DNA from: Isoetes taiwanensis
Taxonomy: Eukaryota; Streptophyta; Lycopodiopsida; Isoetales; Isoetaceae
Reading direction: 5' to 3'
Assembly: GCA_021234155.1 (NCBI GenBank)
Contig: JAJEKV010000035.1
Span: 8,818,779-8,882,778 of the forward strand
Length of the DNA: 64,000 nucleotides
Position 1 is the stretch's first letter; each line of letters begins with the position of its first letter. A model generated the notes under the pieces. The model did not search any database. It was given only the letters and a program-made list of their open reading frames with translations, and had not been told where the DNA came from. Position numbers and translations under genes: made by a program. Below are positions 23,230-33,566 of this stretch, piece after piece.

Positions 23230-24083
23230 CTAGGTAATAGAATGAGGGCTCCTATTGAGCCAAGAAGGGCTATAGCTATGGCAGTTTATTTCTTAGCTCA
23301 CAGTGAATCTCCTCTATATGTCGGAAGGAGATTTTATGCTAGTCAGTCCACAGTTCAAAAATATGTGAGGAAGATCACACTTGCTTTAGCTTCCAAGAGC
23401 ATGTTATATAAAAGATTGTAGCCATTCCATCAAGACAGAGATTACTTGATATTATAGCAGAATTTAAGGAAGCCACTGGGCTTCCTAATGTGTTTGCTGC
23501 AGTTGATGGTAGCCACATATACTTGTACAGAAAACAAAAAAAAAAGGAGATCATGCAAATGCAAATGAGTATTACAGCAAAAATAAAAGACACTCCATTC
23601 CGTTTCAAGGCTGTGTAACTCATAGGAAATTGTTTGTTAATGTGTGTTGTATTAGAGTAGGATATGTACATGATTCTGGCCATTTCAGAAAAAGTACCAT
23701 CTATAATAGGTTCGCCTCCAAATCTATTTTGCAGGAGCCAATTGTTAGATTACAAGATAAGAAGATTAAAAAAAGGGATGCTTATTGAGGAGGATGTAAT
23801 TGTGAACATTCCTCCTCAACTACTTGGTGATTCTGTATATCCTAGCAGACCTTTTTTTACTGAAGGTCTTTCCTGACCCTGATTGCAAGAAGAATCGATT
23901 CAACAAGAGAATCTGCAGAGGCAGGGTTGATATTGAAAATAGTTTTGGCATAATTAAGGAGAAGTGGAGAATATTGAAGAGCCTCACAGTTCAAGCATCA
24001 CAAGCTAGCAAAATTGTGCATACATGTGTGGTGTTGTGGAGCTATTGTATTTTGAAAGAGAGGGCATGGAATTGTTGCCGTTG
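23230..24083 (+). pseudogene. PIF/Harbinger transposase (HARBI1/DDE_Tnp_4 type), broken
   Basis: The sequence reads, across shifts, as a Harbinger DDE transposase. It begins with an N-terminal helical region (MRAPIEPRRAIAMAVYFLAH, then a STVQKYV segment), then FAAVDGSHIYL with the first catalytic Asp at about 23500. YYSKNKRHSIPFQG and VHDSGHFRKS lie in a second phase. LLGDSVYPSRPFF carries the second Asp at about 23830. RVDIENSFGIIKEKWRIL carries the catalytic Glu at about 23935. Phase changes near 23545 (in an A-run), 23750 and 23870 destroy the frame. Harbinger elements also encode a Myb/SANT-like partner; a matching minus-strand remnant lies at 27.4-28.2 kb, so the two may be the halves of one element opened by later insertions. 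Confidence 0.82.
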
Positions 24084-25075
24084 ACTCCAAATTTTCCACA
24101 GGTAGACTATTATGAGACTCAAGATATGAATAGGAAATTGAAAAAAGAGGGAGATCAGATCACGCATATCCTCCTCCAGAATTTGGAGAAATGAATTTTA
24201 AAGAAGTTTATGGTTTTTCATGTCAATTCCAATTGTAGACAGTGTTGCAGTTATTTTGAACTAAAATCCGAGGATACTGAACTTGGTTTGCGTACTTTGT
24301 TTGTATAAAGAATAACAAGCTTATTTTGTTTGTATACGCTTATCTCAATTCATATAAACATTGAACTCAATTTCTTCTATCAGTCATCACTTGAACAGCT
24401 GCAACTTTCGGGAGGAGGAACTTCATGGGAATTTTAGCTCTGGGTGTAGTAGCAGAGTGGAGTCCTTTGCATAGTATTGTTATCCGTGGCAATCTACAGA
24501 AGCAAGCTTTAAATTGATTATCTTAGGGCCAGGTTTTTTTTGAGGTTAGTGGAGTAAGTATATGGTGATTTTCTTCGGAAATGCAACAAGCTTTCTTCTG
24601 TAGTACTCTTCACTTCAGGAAATAGGAATCGCTTGCTTTTACTCTTCCAGGAAAAAAAGGTATGATCCATAGTACTTCTGATGTAATGAAGAGGGTGAGA
24701 CAGTTACTAGAATGGGGTGACAGTGTACTTTTACTTTAAGTATCCGTCTTTGAAAAAGACCTTGTTCTTCCAAGTACATATTTCGGCTGGAGCTTTAAGA
24801 TATGGATGAATTTTGTCTAGTAGGGCTCCATGACTGTAGCTGAATTCCTGTAGTAGTTGCAGCAGATGGGAAGAGGGCCATTCCCTCTAGTATTGGTTGA
24901 GTTAAAGGCAGACGCCCATATCCTTCTGTTTGTGAAGAGGAAGAGGTCAAGATTGCTCTGACCATAGTACGAAGACATCATCTTATGCTATCTTGTGCTT
25001 AAATTCTTCCTATCAGGCCTATTGTGGAGCCTCAAATAAATGTAATCCATTTACTATTAATATAAAAATCTTACC

Positions 25076-25107
<32 letters not shown>
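24084..25107 (+). mobile_element. Probable LINE 3' fragment ending in poly-A
   Basis: There is no usable reading frame. The end at about 25040-25107 (aataaatgtaatcc, then ttaataaaaatc-type sequence and a 30-base A-run from 25078) is the form of an L1-like 3' end in plus orientation. Its left limit is unclear; the first part still belongs to the Harbinger remnant. Confidence 0.45.
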
Positions 25108-25110
<3 letters not shown>

Positions 25111-27086
25111 CCATCAGTTCTAGACTACTAGCCTTTCTGTCCTAAGACACCAATTTGCAAGCAGATACACTTATGTCTAGGTCAATGTCCTGGTTTAACT
25201 TTTGATCTTATGACTAAATCTACCTTTAGTTATATTCATATTTTTCCACAATAAAGGTATGTTTAACTATTTACTCATTTAATTCTAAGTTCTGCCAGAC
25301 TTTACCAGATTAAGCAATAAGCATACCTTTTTCAATTAAGCCCCGTAATCAGTGGCTATTCTAGGTGCAAAATTATTACCATATTCTAAATAATGGTCCT
25401 TATATTTCTATTACTGTCATTATCCCAGTCAATGTTACATTATAATACAAGCCAACTAGGCCAGCAATTCAATTACATCTCTAAATGTAAACTAACTCGT
25501 TTTCCATTCTTTAATTCTGCATTGCATGCATACATCAGACTTATACACCTCATAAAAGCTTAAGTTTAAGCCATATCCATTTTATTCCCCATGTAATTAA
25601 TCCATAAATACAGCAATGACAATTTTTTCTACCTCATGCTTTCAAGACTAACATACTTTCATATTTAAGCAGTATCCATTTTAAAACCCCATGTATTACA
25701 CAAGTAAATTCCATATTCCATTGTTTTTATTATTCTGTTAATACAAACTTACCTTTAAAAGGCTTGTCACTTGAGTTCACTAATCCCTCGTCCTAATTGT
25801 AAAAATTCAACTGCTAATCTATTGAATCAAGATATTACCAAGCATTATGCACACTAATTCTTATCATTGTCACATTTCATCTCCATCTTCTGGAATCCAA
25901 TGGATCTGCTTTCATCTCTTTTTGAAAATACAAAACAGAGAGCAAGGAAATCTGTTACCTGCAGTAGAACCAAAGGTCAGTTAGCCAAGAATTGGATAAA
26001 AGCCTAAGCTACTAGCAGGTGTCATGGATTTCCTTGAGGTTATCCCATTTCACCCTGCCTATATTTTCGCAAAACAGCCATATAAATTTAATCATTAGTT
26101 TCTAAGAAAAATCTGTCTATTACACCATTTCAAGACTGATTTTATCAAAATCTAGGAAACTAGAACAGTAGCTTGCCTTTCTACTTAAGGCCATATTCAT
26201 CTATCAATATTACCAGCCAATAATCATCTTCAGATTTATCTACATCATTTTCAATTTAATCCTATCAAACCTTAGAGATTCTTGTAGATCCTTTTGCTTT
26301 CTCCAGATTGGTCTCCTCAGCAATTTCAGCTTCCTTATTGTTGTATGTAATTTCGAATGCATCCTCCTTGGTTTCTGCAGCACTGCTTCCTTCATTGCCA
26401 TATTCTGAAATCCCACTAATGGGTTTAGGAATTGCTAACCCTTCAGCACTCTCCTTATCACATCCCTTCCCTTTTTCTCCAACTTGGCAAGCCTTCAAGG
26501 TCGGATCCCTTACAGACTTATGGTACTGATAAATTTTCTTGCTAGAACCTTCATTTTGCTTTGCATCAGCAATCCTCTTCCGGGTAGCCTGATTCAGATC
26601 TCCCTTCTTTCGTGGCATATTTGATATCAGGGATCTAACCCTGGGGAGCGGCCTTCTAATCCTAACCCAGAGCAATTTCTTTTGTAACAGGATGTTTTAA
26701 ATAGCATGCAGCTATCCCTAATACCGACAGTTCTTGGTTCTGCTTCATACCTTAGCCTGTCGTGGAGTCATAGTCATTTGCTGGCTCGTCATCACGCTTA
26801 ACTGCCAGATACTCTTGTAAACGCTTCCTTGGCTCCAGATAACCGTCTTTGCCCTAAAGCCTATTTCCGGCACCATACTTGCCCTAAAATTTCAACATGT
26901 CATATTTTCCTGTACGGTTACGTTAGTAAGAGACAACAAAAAGAACAATATGCTTCCATTTTTGCATGCTCTATATGATAATTCCATAGTAATGGTTCAA
27001 TATGTATCTAGCATTAAAATTTAACCACAACTATTGCCCACTTTCATAATACATTGTTCTTTTACATTCATAATCACTTAATTTTT
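25108..27086 (-). repeat. Solo terminal repeat of the Penelope-related element
   Basis: This 1.98-kb block is a diverged relative of the direct repeats at 42115-44144 and 48476-50526. It shares the left border (cct..a..gttctag.. followed by a tactag word), the 'cacttatatgtctagg' phrase, the 'ggtgtcatgg' to 'catttcaccctgc' block, and the small minus-strand ORF with its splice donor. It is bounded by A-runs on both sides (25078-25107 and 27087-27107). No internal element genes accompany it, so it is either a solo repeat left by recombination or an independently inserted unit. Confidence 0.72.
26265..26618 (-). CDS. First ORF/exon carried in the solo terminal repeat
   Basis: An open frame of about 117 codons starts MPRKKGDLNQATRKRIAD, followed by a KKIYQYHKSVRDPTLKAC block. 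It is clearly homologous to the frame at 43187-43555. The conserved N-terminus is strongly basic, and the rest is acidic and poorly conserved. The conserved end ..AAG followed by gtttgatag looks like a splice donor, so this is probably a first exon that joins downstream sequence. No known domain; a nucleic-acid-binding leader is only a guess. Confidence 0.5.
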   Translation of the reverse strand: MPRKKGDLNQATRKRIADAKQNEGSSKKIYQYHKSVRDPTLKACQVGEKGKGCDKESAEGLAIPKPISGISEYGNEGSSAAETKEDAFEITYNNKEAEIAEETNLEKAKGSTRISKV

Positions 27087-27439
27087 AAAAAAAAAAAAAA
27101 AAAAAAATCAAGGGGTTGATTAATGTGAGGGCGCTATATAATGGTACAGAAAAAATATGGGATGGAATCTTGAGACAAAATCCATTATTCCATGCATGGA
27201 AATCTAATGGTATGAAAAGCTAAATTTTGCTTATCACTTGACCAAAATCTGGTCGTGAACTTATTGGCAGTCTATTCTATCAGACTACAAAATCTGCCAA
27301 TGAACCAATGGAATATTTTCCATTCCAATGGGGTGTGCATGACAAGCACATTACATCATGCGACAATAAAAGATAAAGATATAAACCATTGCTAAAAATA
27401 CAAAATGCGCACCTTCAATTTCTATGTTTTGAAGTAGAA

Positions 27440-28204
27440 AGCTTAGCAATTTCAAGAAGTATATCTTTGCTCATTTGGCAAATATTTTGAGTCGATAGCC
27501 ATCGATTCTGCAATTTTCAGACTATGAGATGATCTCATCTCTTCTAGTTCCTTAACCAGCTGAATTTTTCTCATAGACTCATCTTTCATCTTTCATGAAT
27601 TTCAATTTCTTATCTTCTGCTTCCTCAAAACTTGATGCCATTTCACTAATTCCTGATGCTATATCCTCATCAATAGCCAATCTGGATCTCTTCCTCGAGA
27701 CTGGCTTACCAGCAACTCCAGGCCGCAAACAAGCTGCCGATCTGAGACTAATCGAATGCATACCATTTTTATCAGTAGATATCAGAGTGTTATTTGAATT
27801 TCCAGCATTAGTGTTTGGACTTGAAGGAGTTTGAGGTGGTTCTATGTGTGTATGAATTCTTGTGTTGTTTGTTGGAGGTTGACTGTTTGGAATTTCAAAC
27901 TGTTCTTCCTCAAATTAGTTCCAAATGTTTCATAGTATGAATCTGTTATAAATGTTTCCTGGTATGATGAATGCATATCTGCAGCATGGAAAGCTTCTTT
28001 CCAAAATGCACCATCATCCCCACCTCCAGGGAGATCAGTGTGATTTGTACAACCTATTCTCAATTCTTCCATTTTTTCATACCATTGCCAATTAGAAGGC
28101 TCTGCTCCTGTTCTATCCTCAACATATTTCTCGTCCTTGAATTTAGTCTGAACCTTGTCCCATTTATTCTTCAACTGCCTCAATCCGACCAAACCTGGCA
28201 CTAG
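27440..28204 (-). pseudogene. Harbinger-associated Myb/SANT-like protein, frameshifted
   Basis: The minus-strand frame 27842-28201 contains LRQLKNKWDKVQTKFKDEK followed by a SNWQWYEKMEELR region. This is the form of the Myb/SANT-like DNA-binding domain (Myb_DNA-bind_3) of PIF/Harbinger accessory proteins and related plant genes. After a phase shift near 27840 the sequence continues with PSSPNTNAGNSNN, a basic KPVSRKRSR stretch and a helical C-terminus EEAEDKKLKFMKDE, as in the family. The N-terminal part of the domain may lie in a missing exon upstream of 28204. Orientation is convergent to the transposase at 23.2 kb. Confidence 0.65.
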
Positions 28205-28552
28205 GGTTCTTTTTAAGCGCCCTATATTTTTATATAGCCAGAAGCAACTGGCTGCTATCTATATATGATAAATAACTTCATGTAGTTTGGTCTGGCGATA
28301 TTTCACTCTCTTTGCTAAGGTGGCATAACTGAACTGGCACAACGATGAAATTTTTATTTTGCTACATTAACAAATTGCCTATGAGCGGATACACGTTAGT
28401 TGAAATATGAACATGCCTTATTTAAGTCCATTTAAGTGTCACATTCTTAACCTATTTGGATTGCCTAACCTATTTAACATTAGATTGCATCTAATCCCAT
28501 TTAACATGACTACCTTATTCAACCAATTTAACATATTAACCAAACCACAATT

Positions 28553-29046
28553 TGATATGGTGGTGCTTGGGGAGTGGTTCGGAAAGCAAGAACAAGATAG
28601 TTGCATGGGAATTGAACATAAGACCTGAACCATTAAGATATTTATGGAACCTTGGAAAAGGTTGAGATTCTATAATTGGCCCACGTACCTTTACCTTTTT
28701 TCGAAAAGGCTCCTTGATCCCTATATAAGGGGAAGAGGCGCGCTTATTGGAGGGGGGTTTGGGGAGGAGATCCATCTCTATCATCTTCTGTTCCTTCAAC
28801 TGTGGCTTGCCAGCTTCCATAGACTCTGTATTTGCTTCTTAGAGAGGATTCTCTAAGGGTAATCCTAAATCCCTTCTTGCTTGACATAAATTGTGCTTGG
28901 ACTATCTTGGATATTCTTGCTTTCGCGAGCCCGGTTGGGTGGAAAGCTTTGGGCTAAAGGCCTAGTTTTGAGAATCTTTTATGTATTGGTGTTGGTCTAC
29001 TAGATGTTTGATCTTTTGATTATTGGCTAATCTTTGGTTTGTAACA
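28553..29046 (+). repeat. 5' LTR
   Basis: 494 bp. A CTATATAAG TATA-like box lies near 28721, a plausible promoter. The 3' LTR carries the same box. The copies differ by scattered changes and small indels, so the insertion is not brand new. Confidence 0.92.
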
Positions 29047-29048
29047 AG

Positions 29049-29060
29049 TGGTATCAGAGC
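29049..29060 (+). promoter_or_regulatory. Primer-binding site (tRNA-iMet)
   Basis: TGGTATCAGAGC lies two bases inside the 5' LTR, the standard minus-strand primer site of plant LTR elements. Confidence 0.92.
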
Positions 29061-30458
29061 AAGATTCCAATTTCTCTTGGAGCCTGTGAGTATTAGATTG
29101 AGAATTATGGTTGAAGTAGAAGTTTGAAGGTAGGATTAAGAGGTATTTAAATCCAATAATTTTAGCTTGACCTTACCGTGTAAGAATATTTATTCTTACA
29201 TTTAGTCGGAAATTACAAAAAAAAAAATAGAAACTGTCTTGAAGGAGACCCTGCCAATAGAATAATCTAAGATGTTTGACCTTTCATAATTTTAGAAGTC
29301 TGTATTAGAACTAATGAATGAGTATTTGGTGCCTGAAGAAGTTCGAAACGGTTGTAGGAAAAATCTAGAGGTGTGTATACATACTGATCCTGGCTCTTCT
29401 CACAGCTGGATTAGTCTATGTCAGAGTCCGAGACCGAGACCCTGCTTCCAGGCCATGACCGACACTTTCATATAGTTGATAGAGATTTACCTACCCTTTT
29501 AATAAAAAAGGGGAACCGTTTTATGCAAACTCTGGGACCTTTTGGCAATTCCTTGAACTGTAATCTACTATGCTTGCTGGGATGATTTGTTGTGAATATT
29601 TATCCCTGGGTCTAAGCTTGCCATACAAATGGCCGATTGGTCCAACTATCAGCCGCCATAGCCTCTGCCAAATTTCGCGATCAAAATTAGGCTAAAACTC
29701 TCTGTTAATCTATTTCTAGTTACCGGTGTCCATATGATCGACCCATGCTTTCATAACGAAGCCCTAAATCTGGATGCAAGAATGACAAAAAATGGGATAC
29801 CTTTTTGTTCAAGGTCGTTAAATTCTTTTTTTAAATCAATGAAGTCTTCTGCCAAATCCAGCCAATGTCTATTTTCGAAAACGCCTTTCGATGCCTAAGT
29901 TCTTCCTTAGGGTTTGGAAGCTTCCTATTTTGTTGCCCAAGAGCATAACTTGGTATAGAAGTTAAAACCCTTACTTATGGAAAAGGGTCGCGCCATGGTC
30001 TCTCCCTAAGTTGTGATTTATTAACTCTTCATAAGTGTTCGTATTTCATTTGAAGCCATTAATTATTTTGGAATAAACCTTTTCAAGTCTTAGAACTTTC
30101 TATAACATTTCTGTGGATATGATGAAAGAAAGGATATGTTAGTAAAGAACCGTACCATTTGGTCATTGAATTCTCTAGGTTACTAATGTCTAAGACATAA
30201 ATCTATGTTAGGTGATACATGCAGTTATTGATATAACCAAAAGAACCATACCATTTGGTTGGGTTTGCAAGTTCTAATGTCGTGATTGAGTTTTTCGCAG
30301 GACATAGAAATTGTCTTGCAGGGAATTATTTTGGGAGATATTCTTACCTTCTTATTGGCACATGAGCAACTTAAGTTTTAGGTGTTTTGCAGCTATAAGG
30401 TAAACGGATATTTGAGTTATATTTGCCTTAGGGGAATTTCAAGGTTGAAGTATAAGGT

Positions 30459-30780
30459 GTTCTTTTCTTGTGTGTAGTGTATAGTAAATTTTGAGACAAC
30501 TAATATGTCTGTAGCATAATAGTTGGACTTGAAAATTTTTAGCCTAAAGGGCTGGACTTAGAAATTTTTAGCCTAAAGGTGTTCTTTTCTTGTGTGTAGT
30601 GTATAGTAAATTTTGAGACAACTAATATGTCTGTAGCATAATAGTTGGACTTGAAATTTTTTAGCCTAAAGGGCTGGACTTGGAAAATTTTAGCCTAAAG
30701 GGCTGGACTTAGAAATTTTTAGCCTAAAAGGCTAGACTTGGAAATTTTTAGCTTAAAGGGCTGGACTTGACTATTTCTGA
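30459..30780. repeat. Internal tandem repeats of the LTR element
   Basis: A phrase of about 90 bp beginning 'gtgttcttttcttgtgtg' occurs twice (about 30459 and 30580). It is followed by about six copies of a 30-bp unit containing 'ggctggacttggaa' and 'tttttagcctaaag'. Confidence 0.85.
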
Positions 30781-30862
30781 TTGTGGGTTCAATCAGGATT
30801 GCAACCATGGACTTGATTGTGCTAATTTGCCATATAATTCTTGATCTAGGACGATCAATCTC

Positions 30863-30874
30863 GAGAAGGGGAGG
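30863..30874 (+). promoter_or_regulatory. Polypurine tract
   Basis: gagaaggggagg ends three bases before the 3' LTR. Confidence 0.85.
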
Positions 30875-30877
30875 AAT

Positions 30878-31360
30878 TGATATGGTGGTGCTCGGGGGAA
30901 TGGTTCGGAAAGCAAGAACAAGATAGTTTCATGGGAATTGAACATAAGACCTGAACCATTGAGATATTTATGGAACCTTGGAAAAGGTTGAGATTCTATA
31001 ATTGGCCCACGTACCTTTACCTTTTTCCAAAAAGGCTCCTTGATCCCTATATAAGGGGAAGAGGCATGCTTATTGGAGGGGGGATCCCTCTCCATCATCT
31101 TCTGCTCCTTCAACTGCCACTTGCCAGCTTCTATAAACTCTGTGTTTGCTTCTTAGAGTGGATTCTCTAAGGGTGATCCTAAATCCCTTCTTGCTTGACA
31201 TAAATTGCGCTTGGACTATCTTGAAGTTTCTTGCTTTCGCGAGCCCGATTGGGTGGAGAGCTTTGGGATAAAGGCCTGGTTTTGAGAATCTGTTATGTTT
31301 TGGTGTTGGTATACTAGATCTTTGATCTTTTGATTACCAGCTAATCTTTGGTTTGTAATA
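30878..31360 (+). repeat. 3' LTR
   Basis: 483 bp, homologous to the 5' LTR including the TATA-like box near 31050. Its terminal CA has become TA. Confidence 0.92.
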
Positions 31361-31562
31361 CAATTCAGTGTATTAATATAACAATTGAAGTCACTTACGT
31401 AACATCAGAATTGATTTAACATAACAAATCTATTCAACCAATTTGACCTATTTAATCGAAGCGCAATTAGTATAGCTAATATACGATTGAATTGTTCAGT
31501 CACGTGGCAAATCCTTAGATTTTTGAACTACATATATACATCGTGGACAAAACCTTAAGCTT

Positions 31563-32890
31563 GAAGGAAGGAAGGAAGGAAGGAAGGTATTTTTATCGTC
31601 CACGGAGACCAATCGGTCTATGGGACCCAATACAAAAGCGCAGCAAGCGGATTACTACCCGGATTAAAAAACCCCCGCCCCGAAGGGTTTTCGAGGGAAA
31701 AACCGTGGCAGCAATCAACCTGCTGATAAACTGTTCCAATATACGAAATGCAAAAACACACAAATATATACACTCATGCACCGCACCCGTAGTGCCTGAT
31801 CAGCGGGCAGCCAGGCGGGGGCAAAGGTGAGCTCGCAGATCCAGTACCTCCTGAATGTACGACCCCAGAGCATGTACTGACGGCGTGTTCATGAGCAAAT
31901 GTAGGGGCAAGTCCGACCGTACTAAGGGAGCGTATCTGGCCCGGATTTGACTGAATGCTGGACAACTCTGGAAAGTGTAAGACTCATCCTCAATGGCACT
32001 CGTTTGACAAAGACCGACAGAGCCTCGTCCCGGCGGGGCTCCCCAATCCACCGCCTGCCTCGATCGCGAAGATGGTGGGCACTGCGGGCGAATGGAGGCA
32101 ATGAGTCTGGCGCTTTTCGGGCAGCCGGGAACGTGGGGTAGAGCTGCGGGCCCCGGCTAACACGGGGTTGATGTACTCCTTGTAATGGGCCGTTTTGACC
32201 GCTTCTAGAGCCGGGGTCCCGAGCTTGCCAAGGAAGCAAGCGCCCGTGTACTCCCCGCAGTCTGTCACACGGCCTCTGGTTCACCGCACTTGCCGCACTT
32301 TGTGCTCCTGCGCTCCATCCGGCGAACCACTCGATCTCTCTTACCCCTCCAACAGGCCCTGAGCGGCCAAGGGCCCATTGCCACCAGCGTAAAGTCGGGT
32401 GCGGGAGTCGAGTATCACCCATATTAACCACTTTTTGAAAATAAACGATGTGTCTATCAAGGGCTTTCCGTTGAAGCGGCAAGAATCCGGTTTCTACCTG
32501 TGCAGAATCCGATAGGGGACCGGTTTCACCCCAAGTGCCGTGCCAAAAATGCCTTCGCACTGCTCCAAGTCATTCCGTGTCGCCAAAGAGACGATCGGGC
32601 CCCAAACCTCGACCCGTCTGAAGGGACGGGCTCAACCAGGTGCAAACAGATGTGACCGATGGCCCCAATCATAGAGCTCTGCCGGTGATCTGTTGTTCTT
32701 ACGATGGCATAAAGCGCTTTCCAACCACACTTGTCACCCATAGCGGATGGACGCACAAAGCGAGGAGGGGAACTCCACCCCTAGGTACTTGTAGGTGGGC
32801 GTGACCTCCACAGGCTGTCCAAGGGCGTATATGAGACCGAAAGGATCTATGAAACCAAGGTTACGAAGGCATACATGAAATTATAAATGT
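31563..32890 (-). pseudogene. LINE 3' end with microsatellite tail
   Basis: Minus-strand frames follow the C-terminal part of a LINE polyprotein: TPTYKYLGVEF near 32790, a W..AKAFLARHLG thumb-like segment, GFLPLQRKALDRHIVYF, and a zf-RVT-like Cys/His cluster with IEDESYTFQSCPAFSQIRARY near 31930. The endonuclease and RT palm are absent. Phase shifts break it. The 3' end carries a conserved block (31589-31703) with CCCTTCGGGG and GGCGGGGGTTTT, then a (TTCC)n tail instead of poly-A. The block is nearly identical to the 3' end of the LINE at 33.9-34.7 kb. Confidence 0.8.
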
Positions 32891-33566
32891 ATACATTTAT
32901 AAGGAGAAAAAATATGAGAAAATATGAAGCCAATTTCTATGTGACATATGAAAACAAAGAGCATATGAGATTGGGCATATATCGAATTTGTTTTATGAGA
33001 TCGGGCATAGAAACAAACAAAAAATATAAGAGTTTAGATAGGCCGACATATGAATTCAAGAGGAATCTAGAAAGAACGACACCTGTCATTGATGAATCGT
33101 TGTGCAGACAACCGAAGTTAATGTGAATTCAGCTTGTAGACATAGATAAGTCTTACTAGACTGTGCTAAGAAGCGATCGAAAGGAAAAATCGAAATGAAA
33201 ATGGGTCAAACATGCTACAGTAACCGGTCAATCCCTTTGCTACAATAACCTAGCTGTCACATTCAATTATGTTGAAACACTGCATAGCGATAGCTTTAGC
33301 AAATACAACAGATTATGAGACCCATCGAGATTATGTTTCCATGTTAACCAAGACATGCAACATAACCTGTCAAACCAAAACTTAATCTTTAACTAAACTT
33401 TTCCTAATAAACTAAATGTAATATAGATCTAGGCTATTTTTGCCTCTGAATATCAATGAAAGCCCTGCATGTAAGAAACATGTACTAAAATAAGCAGAAT
33501 CAACCAATGCTGCTACTTCAAATAGAAAACAGAAATTTATCAAGTACGGTCAAGTTACCTTTTACG
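32891..33566. other. Non-coding, AT-rich
   Basis: No gene is seen; a 79-codon plus frame at 32887-33126 has no recognisable features. It may include the end of the hAT element that starts beyond it. Confidence 0.35.

Larger units (their letters stand above)
28548..31365 (+). mobile_element. Complete non-autonomous LTR retrotransposon
   Basis: Two direct LTRs (28553-29046 and 30878-31360) start TGATATGG. The left ends TAACA and the right TAATA. They are flanked by a perfect 5-bp target duplication CAATT (28548-28552 and 31361-31365). A primer-binding site TGGTATCAGAGC (29049-29060) matches the initiator tRNA-Met 3' end, and a polypurine tract lies at 30863-30874. The 1.83-kb interior has no gag or pol frame, so the element depended on a partner's proteins. 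It lies next to the Myb/SANT remnant. Confidence 0.92.

Noticed and set aside
29049-29060. tRNA gene remnant
   Set aside because: Only the 12-base primer site is present, with no cloverleaf around it.
31947-32141. Plus-strand frame over the 31.6-kb LINE
   Set aside because: Antisense to the better-supported LINE coding sequence.
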